Positions 1 to 7,280 of a stretch of DNA of 64,000 bases are shown piece after piece. Numbering within the stretch: the stretch's first letter is position 1; each line of letters starts with the position of its first letter. The position numbers and the translations under genes were made by a program. Location: assembly GCF_000706645.1 (NCBI RefSeq), contig NZ_KL407337.1:917144-981143 (forward strand), written 5' to 3'. The notes under the pieces were generated by a model, which searched no databases, was not told the origin of the DNA, and saw only the letters and a list, made by a program, of their open reading frames with translations. The DNA comes from Bartonella rochalimae ATCC BAA-1498 (GTDB lineage Bacteria > Pseudomonadota > Alphaproteobacteria > Rhizobiales > Rhizobiaceae).

Positions 1-60
1 CTCAGCCTTTTGGACCTCAGCCTTTTGGACCTCAGCCTTTTGGACCTCAGCCTTTTGAAC
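1..60 (-). repeat. 15-bp tandem repeat coding VQKAE pentapeptides
   Basis: Four consecutive 15-bp units (CTCAGCCTTTTGGAC on the plus strand, one base changed in the last) lie at the left edge. Read in the minus-strand frame of the beta-helix gene they encode VQKAE four times, and the array may continue beyond the window. The unit is a multiple of three, so copy-number change would keep the frame. Confidence 0.9.
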
Positions 61-1905
61 TATATTAATTTCATTAATCACAGAAGCTTTTTGAGCACTA
101 AGATTTATATTCTTTCTCTCATTAAGAACGTTAGTTATGTTCTCATTAAAAGCTTGTATTTTGCTTGCATCAAAAACTTTTTCTTCTTTTTCATGGAGAG
201 TTTTCATCTGGTTCTCATCATGAAGAAATTGATGGCCGTCAATTGCTTCATTATTAAGAAAACGTTTATCAACAATCTCAGCCTGACCAAAAACTTTCAT
301 TTGGCCTGCAATTAAGGTTTCTCCTAAAATTTTTACTTCACCGAAAATTCTAGCATATCCATAAATTTTAGCACAACCATAAACTTCAGCATTTTCGGTA
401 ATTGCAGCAAAGTCATAAATTTTTGCTTCATCAAATATTTTACTATTACCGAAAATCTGAGATTTTCCGAAAACGCAAGCATTGCCAAAAATATTGGCAG
501 ACTCCCAAACTTCTGCAAATTCGTAAACTTTGGCTTGACCAGAAATTTTGACTTGACCAGAAATTTTGACTTGACCAAAAATTTTAGCATTTTCGAAACA
601 TTCGACCGCTTCACTAATCACAGCATTTCCATAAATCTGTGCATTACCATACACCTTAGCTTTTCCCGCAATTATGGATTTCTCAAAAACTTGAGCATTT
701 TCATAAATCATAGCTTCGTTATAAACTTCAGCATTACCACAAACCTTGGCAGTATCTGAGATTATACTACTACCATAAACTTTAGCATTTCCCCGAACTT
801 CGGCATTGCTCTTAATCTGAGCATTGTGAAAAATCTTTACATTTTCATTAACTACAGCACTTCCATAAATCTGTGCATTACCATAAATGTTAGCATGGCC
901 ATTAACTGTGGCATTTTCATAAATTTTGGTATTTCCATAAATCTTAGCGTGACCAGAAACTTGTGCATTATTCGCAATTATTGCATTGTCGTAAATCTTT
1001 CCACCACTAACCAAAGCATTGTGGTAAATAGCAGCATTTCCATAAATCTTGCTATGTCTAAAAATCCTGGCATTACCAGAAATTATGGTATTACCATAAA
1101 CTTTACTGTTGCCAAAAACTTCGCTTTGCTCCTTAATCTGAGCATTACCATAAACTTCAGCTTTGCCGTGAACTCTACTTTTGTCAGTAACAAGAGCATT
1201 CTCATAAATCTCGGCATGGTCAAAAATCTTTACATAGTCATCAATCTTAGCTCTACCGTGAATTTTTGCATTATCATAAACGTCGGTATATCCACAAACT
1301 TGAGCGTGTCCATAAACGCTTGCCTGACCATGAATTTTAGCATCGCCAATAATGTTAGACTTACCATAAATTCGAGCATTACCGTAAATTTTGGCAGATT
1401 GAGAAATACGAGCTTTATTATGAATTTGGGCATTTCCATAAACTTTGGCATTATCATACACTTTAGCATCTTCGTAAACTCTAGCGTTTCCAAAAACCTT
1501 AGCGTTGCCGTAAATCCAACAATCACCCTGTTGTGATAAATTTGATTCATTTTCAATAAAACCGCCAAGATCGCCCTCTGTTACATTTCCAAAAGATCTA
1601 ACGGCTATAATACGATAAGGTGCAGGATTCTCTCCTGTGAATATACAGTGATATTTTTTTTCGATTTCTATTGCAAGCTCTTGTTTTAATTTTGATGAAA
1701 GCTCTTTGGGTGAAGGAATGCTGTCTTTTAATTTTGATGAAAGCTCTTTGGGTGAAGGAATGCTGTCTTTTAATTTTGATGAAAGCCCTTTGGGTAAGGG
1801 AATGCTATCTTTTAACTTTGATGAAAGCTCTTTGAGTGAAGGAATGCTGTCTTTTGATTTTTGTAACAGTTTTTCTGCTGAAGCAATTTTCTTTTGTGAG
1901 GGCAT
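1..1905 (-). CDS. Giant hexapeptide-repeat (left-handed beta-helix) protein, 3' end outside window
   Basis: An uninterrupted minus-strand frame of 635 codons starts at the ATG at 1903-1905, preceded by an AAGGA ribosome site, and has no stop before the window edge. Residues 1-75 are four lysine-rich 14-residue repeats (KDSIPSPKELSSKL type). Residues about 80-130 form a small N-terminal domain ending in a GDLGGFIENESNLSQ stretch, which resembles the N-terminal part of YdcK-like and phage-associated repeat proteins. From residue 131 to about 544 the protein is almost pure hexads of the form [VI]-[YF]-G-N-A-[KR], roughly 69 of them, the pattern expected for a left-handed beta-helix of about 23 turns. 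A charged, helix-like tail follows, then VQKAE pentapeptides running off the edge. There is no signal peptide or membrane segment. Hexad proteins are often misnamed acyltransferases; no catalytic site is visible. Function unknown. Confidence 0.85.
   Translation of the reverse strand, partial: MPSQKKIASAEKLLQKSKDSIPSLKELSSKLKDSIPLPKGLSSKLKDSIPSPKELSSKLKDSIPSPKELSSKLKQELAIEIEKKYHCIFTGENPAPYRIIAVRSFGNVTEGDLGGFIENESNLSQQGDCWIYGNAKVFGNARVYEDAKVYDNAKVYGNAQIHNKARISQSAKIYGNARIYGKSNIIGDAKIHGQASVYGHAQVCGYTDVYDNAKIHGRAKIDDYVKIFDHAEIYENALVTDKSRVHGKAEVYGNAQIKEQSEVFGNSKVYGNTIISGNARIFRHSKIYGNAAIYHNALVSGGKIYDNAIIANNAQVSGHAKIYGNTKIYENATVNGHANIYGNAQIYGSAVVNENVKIFHNAQIKSNAEVRGNAKVYGSSIISDTAKVCGNAEVYNEAMIYENAQVFEKSIIAGKAKVYGNAQIYGNAVISEAVECFENAKIFGQVKISGQVKISGQAKVYEFAEVWESANIFGNACVFGKSQIFGNSKIFDEAKIYDFAAITENAEVYGCAKIYGYARIFGEVKILGETLIAGQMKVFGQAEIVDKRFLNNEAIDGHQFLHDENQMKTLHEKEEKVFDASKIQAFNENITNVLNERKNINLSAQKASVINEINIVQKAEVQKAEVQKAEVQKAE
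1691..1858 (-). repeat. Four 42-bp tandem repeats (14-residue units)
   Basis: Four head-to-tail 42-bp units lie at 1691-1732, 1733-1774, 1775-1816 and 1817-1858. The first two are identical and the other two differ by a few bases. In the beta-helix gene they encode a lysine- and serine-rich 14-residue unit (KDSIPSPKELSSKL and variants), likely an amphipathic helix, near the N-terminus. Confidence 0.92.
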
Positions 1906-3351
1906 ATTAAATCCTTTAACATACTTAATCCCCACCCAATTAATTAAATATAACAATATAATAAATTTTCAGTAGAAATTATTATATTATTTAAGATAAA
2001 AAGTTACCTTAAAGATAATTTACAATCAAGTTGAAAATATGTTTTATCAATTATTTATTTTTGGTTGTTGCTAAATTACAAATAATTCATTGAAGTGGTT
2101 TTAATGGGTAAGTTATATTGCTAACTGTTTCAACAGGATAATAAGTAGCATTATTAGTGATCTTTTTTGTTTTGTGAAGTTTTAAAATTGTCGCTGCATT
2201 ACTCATTTGAAGAGAGACCGATTATTTGCAATATTCTTATAGGATTAAAGAAAAATATTTTTTATTATAAGTGTTAACAGACTGCTCTCTGTATTTCTAA
2301 ATTATAATGAGTTTCCTTTCTGTAATGCAGTAAAATGCTTGCAGATTAGAAATATTTGTAAATTTAGGATCTTCTTTTGCAAAGATTACTCGATCGTTTA
2401 TATTTGCATAATTCTTTTGTAAATTGCTTATTTTCGTTTAACTGTAATAAATGTTAAAAAATCTTCAATACCTTATTTAATATAGGAGATACGATATAAT
2501 TCTTTAAGAAAAGTTGTTGGTATGATCGTCATAATAAGGACATATAATTTTCTAAATGCAAAAGCTTATAGATCTTTTTAGAATGATTTTTTGACTCATT
2601 ATCTCGGGAAAAGCAATTAAAATGTGCTCATTTGTCATTGGTAATTATCACGCTGTCGTGAGCCATTTCTTTGTAGAATTTATAAGAAGATGACGGTGTT
2701 TCTTATGTGTATTAACTCAGACATTAGCGTTCTCATATTCATATAAATAAAGTGAGAAGTATTGATTATTCTATTATGTAAGAGCTCTTCATAAATCTGT
2801 ACTCTCTAAAAAGTATGTAATATACGGCGTAATTGATGCAATTATTCTTTTCCTATGAGGATGACGATGATTTATGATTATTTTTAAGTATGAAGAAGCA
2901 ATTGTAACCAAATAATTAGTAATCTGAGGGCAGAATTTTTTGAAATTGGTTCAATTTAGGAAACATATAACATTTATAGCCCATCCTACAAATATTATTA
3001 AGTCAGTATAATGTGTATATTTTACTTTTCCAGAAAATCAAATAAATGATTTACTTGATGGTGAAATAAATCAAATTAAAGCGTCACATTTTATGCGACT
3101 GAATCATTGTCATAAAGTATTTTATAAGAGTATAGAGATTGTACAAAACTTTATAAATATATGCAAAAAGCATTAGGTCTAATCATTTTTTTGATGAGTG
3201 CAAAAATTGCTCCCATAGTTCTTATAAGGTATAGAGTGAAATCTATTTATTTTCAGATCGATTAATTTAAAGGTGAAATTCTTTGCATCTTTATTTATTC
3301 ATGATACGTGTATGCTTTAAAGATATTTCATAATATGAGATTTGGCCTAAA
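1906..3351. other. Gene-free AT-rich spacer of about 1.4 kb
   Basis: No frame of useful length, RNA gene or clear hairpin was found on either strand between the divergent beta-helix gene and tsaD. The AAGGA element just upstream of 1905 belongs to the beta-helix gene. The rest is strongly AT-rich with many stops in all frames; it may be eroded former coding sequence, but nothing in it is recognisable. Confidence 0.6.
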
Positions 3352-4446
3352 ATGCGTTTGTTGGGAATAGAAACAAGTTGTGATGAAACAGCAGTCGCTG
3401 TTATTGAGCACAACAATAAGGGAAAAAGCCGTATTCTTTCCAATATTGTTTGGAGCCAAATTGACCACCACGCGCCTTATGGTGGTGTTGTTCCTGAAAT
3501 TGCTGCACGCGCTCACATTGAAATTCTTGATGGTTTAATTCTTCAAGCGCTTACAGACGCTGATCTGAAACTCAAAGATATTGATGCCATTGCAGCAACA
3601 AGTGGTCCTGGTTTGATAGGAGGACTTTTAGTTGGGCTCATGAGTGCAAAAGCACTAGCTTTTGCTACCAGAAAGCCTTTTATTGGCGTCAATCATCTAG
3701 AAGGACACGCTTTGACAGCTGTTTTAACGCATAATGTTAATTTTCCTTATTTATTGCTCTTAGTTTCAGGGGGGCATACTCAAACAATCCTTGTTCATGA
3801 GGTGGGGAATTACCAGCGTTTAGGAACCACTATTGATGATGCATTAGGAGAAGCTTTTGACAAAACCGCAAAACTCTTAGGTCTTTCCTATCCTGGTGGT
3901 CCAGCACTTGAAAAAGCTGCTTTATTGGGGGATAAAAATCGTATTTCTCTTCCACGACCTTTGAAGGGTGATAAGCGGTTAGATTTCTCCTTCTCTGGTC
4001 TTAAAACGGCTGTTCGGCAAGTTGCAACAGCTATGGCACCTTTAACAGAAAGTGATGTTTCCGATATTGCTGCAAGTTTTCAAGCAGCTGTTATCGATAT
4101 ATTGCAGGATCGCGTTGGTCTATCGTTACAACAATTTATCAACCATTATCCGTTTTCTCGTCATGAGGCATCTCCTCTCCCTGCTTTAGTTGTTGCTGGA
4201 GGAGTCGCAGCTAATCAAGCTATTCGTTCTAGTTTGCAAAAGCTTGCTCATCAACACGGTTTTGAATTTATTGCTCCACCTCTTTCTTTATGTACGGATA
4301 ATGCTGCAATGATTGCTTTTGCTGGTGCTGAACGTTTAGCACGGGGACAAGTAAGTTCTCTTGATATCGGACCTCGATCACGCTGGCCATTAGATGAAAA
4401 ATCTCTTCCTTTAGTCGGGACAGGGCGTCGTGGAGTAAAAGTATAA
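3352..4446 (+). CDS. tsaD: tRNA N6-adenosine threonylcarbamoyltransferase TsaD
   Basis: This is the Kae1/Gcp/YgjD-family protein that, with TsaB and TsaE, transfers the threonylcarbamoyl group from threonylcarbamoyl-AMP to A37 of tRNAs reading ANN codons; it is cytoplasmic and normally essential. The 364 residues match family length. The N-terminus [13 protein letters not shown] is the family signature, H115 and H119 in NHLEGHALT are metal ligands, and D316 in TDNAAM is the third conserved ligand. Glycine-rich nucleotide loops occur at [16 protein letters not shown] and VAGGVAAN. In many rhizobia tsaD lies divergently next to hemC; no hemC is seen here, only the long spacer. The EVE-domain gene follows 36 bp downstream, probably co-transcribed. 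Confidence 0.97.
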   Translation: MRLLGIETSCDETAVAVIEHNNKGKSRILSNIVWSQIDHHAPYGGVVPEIAARAHIEILDGLILQALTDADLKLKDIDAIAATSGPGLIGGLLVGLMSAKALAFATRKPFIGVNHLEGHALTAVLTHNVNFPYLLLLVSGGHTQTILVHEVGNYQRLGTTIDDALGEAFDKTAKLLGLSYPGGPALEKAALLGDKNRISLPRPLKGDKRLDFSFSGLKTAVRQVATAMAPLTESDVSDIAASFQAAVIDILQDRVGLSLQQFINHYPFSRHEASPLPALVVAGGVAANQAIRSSLQKLAHQHGFEFIAPPLSLCTDNAAMIAFAGAERLARGQVSSLDIGPRSRWPLDEKSLPLVGTGRRGVKV

Positions 4447-4482
4447 ATCTGGAAACTTATTAAAGTTTATAAAGGAAATTTT

Positions 4483-4905
4483 ATGGCTTATTGGCTTTTC
4501 AAATCTGAACCTTCTAAGTGGTCGTGGGACATGCAAAAACAAAAAGGATTTGATGGTGAACAATGGGATGGTGTGCGCAATTATCAAGCACGCAATAATA
4601 TGCGCGCTATGAAATATGGCGATAAGGGTTTTTTTTATCACTCAAATCAAGGACTAGAAATAGTTGGTATTGTGGAAGTATGCGCTGAAGCACATCCTGA
4701 TTCTACTAGTTCAGATCCACGCTGGGAGTGTGTAGATATTCGTGCTATTTGTGATATACCAAATCCCGTTTCATTAAAACAAATTAAAGCTAATCCAAAA
4801 TTAAAAAATATGATGCTGGTTAAAGCTATGCGCTTATCGGTACAATCAGTTACAGAAGATGAATGGAAAGAAATCTGTTCTATGGGAGGATTAAAAGTAG
4901 CATAG
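4483..4905 (+). CDS. EVE domain-containing protein (DUF55/UPF0310 type)
   Basis: A 140-residue single-domain protein beginning MAYWLFKSEPSKWSW, the hallmark start of bacterial EVE proteins related to eukaryotic THYN1. EVE is a PUA-like fold proposed to bind modified bases in DNA or RNA. Conserved features visible are W29DGVRNYQARNNMR, the FFYHS strand and the IVGIVEV strand. The start has a GGAAA element about six bases upstream. It lies 36 bp after tsaD on the same strand, and linkage of EVE genes to tsaD is common in alphaproteobacteria; a role in RNA or nucleotide quality control is inference only. Confidence 0.92.
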   Translation: MAYWLFKSEPSKWSWDMQKQKGFDGEQWDGVRNYQARNNMRAMKYGDKGFFYHSNQGLEIVGIVEVCAEAHPDSTSSDPRWECVDIRAICDIPNPVSLKQIKANPKLKNMMLVKAMRLSVQSVTEDEWKEICSMGGLKVA

Positions 4906-4907
4906 CT

Positions 4908-5471
4908 TTAACCTAAAATAATAATTTTTGTTTGCCGATTAATATAAGGTAAAATACGTTGCATATCACGATATGAAAGTGCGATACATCCTTCTGTTGG
5001 CGTATAATTATTTTGTGCTAAATGTATGAAAATAGCACTTCCTTTTGCCATCTTTCGTTCTGTAATATTCCAATCTAGAATAAGGCCCATATCATAGAGG
5101 CCATCTTCACGTTGCATCTTTTCAGCACTTTTTGGATAAGGAAGACGTACCAAACGATTATAATTGGCATCTCCACTTGCATCACACCAACCGTCGTGTG
5201 CTTGAATATGCCGGATTGCTAAAATTGAACGTGGGAAATAACGGTAAAAATTATTGCGAAATCCCCCTAAACAACGCATATTGGCTAAAGGAGTAGCACC
5301 ATCACCTTCACGTTTAAAAGCAGAGATACCAGCTCGCCCTAAAGCACAAAAAAAGCGATGCTGACCAATACACAGAATACCCCGTGTCTGCATACCTGTT
5401 TGTCGACGGATAACAATAGAAGAAACAAAAGCTTGTTTTTTATATATTTTCTTTTTTAATGTCACTTGCAA
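4908..5471 (-). CDS. YkuD-type L,D-transpeptidase family protein
   Basis: A 187-residue protein of the YkuD/ErfK superfamily (COG3786-like), whose members cross-link or modify peptidoglycan through a cysteine. The putative active site is H150 in IFIH and C162 in PTEGCIAL, which replaces the classical SHGCxR motif, as is usual for this short alphaproteobacterial subgroup. CALGRAGI and the GWCDASGD loop are also typical. No convincing signal peptide is present, so export is unclear. The frame opens with TTG at 5469-5471; GTG at 5463-5465 is an alternative, and both share an AGGA element. It is convergent with the EVE gene, 2 bp apart, and divergent from the response regulator. Confidence 0.85.
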   Translation of the reverse strand: MQVTLKKKIYKKQAFVSSIVIRRQTGMQTRGILCIGQHRFFCALGRAGISAFKREGDGATPLANMRCLGGFRNNFYRYFPRSILAIRHIQAHDGWCDASGDANYNRLVRLPYPKSAEKMQREDGLYDMGLILDWNITERKMAKGSAIFIHLAQNNYTPTEGCIALSYRDMQRILPYINRQTKIIILG

Positions 5472-5538
5472 GCAATCCTATTTTCATGAAATTATTCTTT
5501 CTTCAATCTTAGTGAAAATACATCTTATAGGAAAAAAA

Positions 5539-6219
5539 ATGAAGGACTATACCCTTTTAATCGTTGTGGATGATAACGATCTTCGTTCTATTCTTGTAGA
5601 ACAATTGCAAATTCATAAAGAGTTTGAAGTGCTTCAAGCAAAAACTACTGAAATAGGGATTATAGTGGCTCAAAAAGACAATGTTGATCTCGCTATTTTT
5701 GATGTAGAACTTCCCGATCTCGATGGTCGTGAAGCTGTAAAAAAATTACGCTCCCAAGGATTTCGTGCTCCCATTATTATGATGACTCATTGTGATACAG
5801 ATTGCGATACTATTTTAGGTTTTAAAATGGGTGTTAATGATTATGTGACAAAACCTTTTCGTTTTTCAGTGCTTTTAGCTCGTATTCGCGCCCAATTGCG
5901 CCAATATGAACACAATGAAGATTCTTTTGATCTTGGTCCTTATATTTTTAAACCTAGAGAAAAATTCCTTATTGATCAGCAGAACAATATAATTAACCTT
6001 ACAGAAAAAGAAACAGCAATTCTTAAATATCTTTATGAGACTAGAGATAAAATTGTAAGTCGTGAAACATTATTGGAACACGTTTGGGGCTACAACGCAA
6101 ATATTATCACGCATACATTGGAAACCCATATTTATCGTTTGCGTAAAAAAATCGAAAAAGATCCTTCTAAAGCAAAAATTCTTGTTACCGATCATAATGG
6201 ATATCGTTTGAATCTTTAA
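5539..6219 (+). CDS. OmpR/PhoB-family response regulator (possibly CenR-like)
   Basis: This two-component transcription factor has a receiver domain (residues 1-120) with acidic residues D11 and D12, phospho-acceptor D55 in FDVELPD, T83 and K105, followed by a winged-helix DNA-binding domain (about 130-225) with the RETLLEHVWGY and THTLETHIYRLRKKIE helices. The ATG at 5539 is preferred over the in-frame GTG at 5512 because TAGGA lies just before it; this gives 226 residues. No histidine kinase gene is adjacent, so its partner is elsewhere. Orphan position and sequence style resemble the envelope regulator CenR of Caulobacter and rhizobia, but this assignment is tentative. Confidence 0.9.
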   Translation: MKDYTLLIVVDDNDLRSILVEQLQIHKEFEVLQAKTTEIGIIVAQKDNVDLAIFDVELPDLDGREAVKKLRSQGFRAPIIMMTHCDTDCDTILGFKMGVNDYVTKPFRFSVLLARIRAQLRQYEHNEDSFDLGPYIFKPREKFLIDQQNNIINLTEKETAILKYLYETRDKIVSRETLLEHVWGYNANIITHTLETHIYRLRKKIEKDPSKAKILVTDHNGYRLNL

Positions 6220-6279
6220 TTGTGCTGGAGGCGCGCTGTTTGAAATACAATTCAGATAACATTGTTTTAAGATAAAAAT

Positions 6280-7071
6280 TTAGATTAAAGTGGTCTGTCT
6301 CTTTGTACATGTTTGTGGTGTTAGTGTAGGAATAAAAATGCGTCGCGACTGATGACGTTGCACAAAAGAACCTTGATAGACATGTTTTTCTGCTGAACAC
6401 ATTAAAAGTCCACCAAAATAAGGAAAAATATGACTTGCTAATGATTCATAAAAAAATGAACATAACCGCGATATACAGTTTAAAGAGGGCATATAATGGA
6501 CAATTTCTTGTACTGATTCAGTAATAAAATTGGTTTCTTTCAATAAACGAACTATTTGTTGTCGGCTATAAGATTTGCCATAACCAAAAGGTGTACGATC
6601 ATTACGTGCCCATAATCCATAACGATTAGGAACAATAACAATAAGGCGACCATTAGGAATCAAAACACGCCATATTTCGTTTAGTGTTTCGTATGAATTT
6701 TCTGTATATTCAAGTGCATGTATTAATAAAATGCAATCAATCGAAGCATCCGGAAGAGGCAAATCTTCTTCAAAAACAAGTGCTGTAGCAACTTTATCGG
6801 GATAAGGCCAAGGTGATGCTCCTTGACTAGCAGGCATAAAAGCACAACACTGCTTTGCACGTTTACGCAATGCAGAAAGATAAGGAAGTGTATAGCCAAG
6901 GCCCATAACTCGTTTATCTATAAGATCAGGCCAACAGACATTTAACTGATCATAAACTGTCATTTGCATACGCATACCAAGCGTAGAAGTATAAAAATCT
7001 TTTAATGTAATTATATCCAATTTAAAATACCGTTTAGAAGCAAATTTCAAGTATCGCAAGTTTTCACACAC
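6280..7071 (-). CDS. Class I SAM-dependent methyltransferase (type 11)
   Basis: A protein of up to 263 residues with a Rossmann-type methyltransferase core. The motif I region is unusual, reading DKRVMGLGYTLPYL instead of a classic GxGxG. Motif II/III features are clear: LPLPDASIDCILLIHALEY followed by LNEIWRVLIPNGRLIVIVPN. This matches a conserved alphaproteobacterial methyltransferase of unknown substrate. The GTG start at 7069-7071 has no convincing ribosome site, and an internal TTG near residue 18 (before DIITLKDFY) fits homologous N-termini better, so the true start is uncertain. It faces the response regulator convergently. Confidence 0.83.
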   Translation of the reverse strand: MCENLRYLKFASKRYFKLDIITLKDFYTSTLGMRMQMTVYDQLNVCWPDLIDKRVMGLGYTLPYLSALRKRAKQCCAFMPASQGASPWPYPDKVATALVFEEDLPLPDASIDCILLIHALEYTENSYETLNEIWRVLIPNGRLIVIVPNRYGLWARNDRTPFGYGKSYSRQQIVRLLKETNFITESVQEIVHYMPSLNCISRLCSFFYESLASHIFPYFGGLLMCSAEKHVYQGSFVQRHQSRRIFIPTLTPQTCTKRQTTLI

Positions 7072-7280
7072 TTAAATTTATATGGAATTCTGCTTTTTTG
7101 TCTCAAGAAGAAAAATCTTAATCTTTAATTTCCTTCATCCGAATGATTTTAAAAGCATGGGGAAAAGTTATTTTATCGTCTCCTTTATTATAAGTAATTA
7201 ACTTTATTATTATCTGTAGTGCTTTTTTATTGCATAATAATTTGCACTATATTTTCAAAATAGTCGCAAAAATTTTTTCT

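Noticed and set aside
826-1536. Long plus-strand open frame rich in I, N, S and F opposite the beta-helix gene
   Set aside because: It is the mirror of the regular hexad codons on the minus strand, has no ribosome site, and its product is low-complexity.
1-1905. Acyltransferase (LpxA/LpxD-type) activity for the hexapeptide-repeat protein
   Set aside because: No catalytic histidine loop or C-terminal acyltransferase domain is visible, and the repeat array is far longer than in those enzymes.
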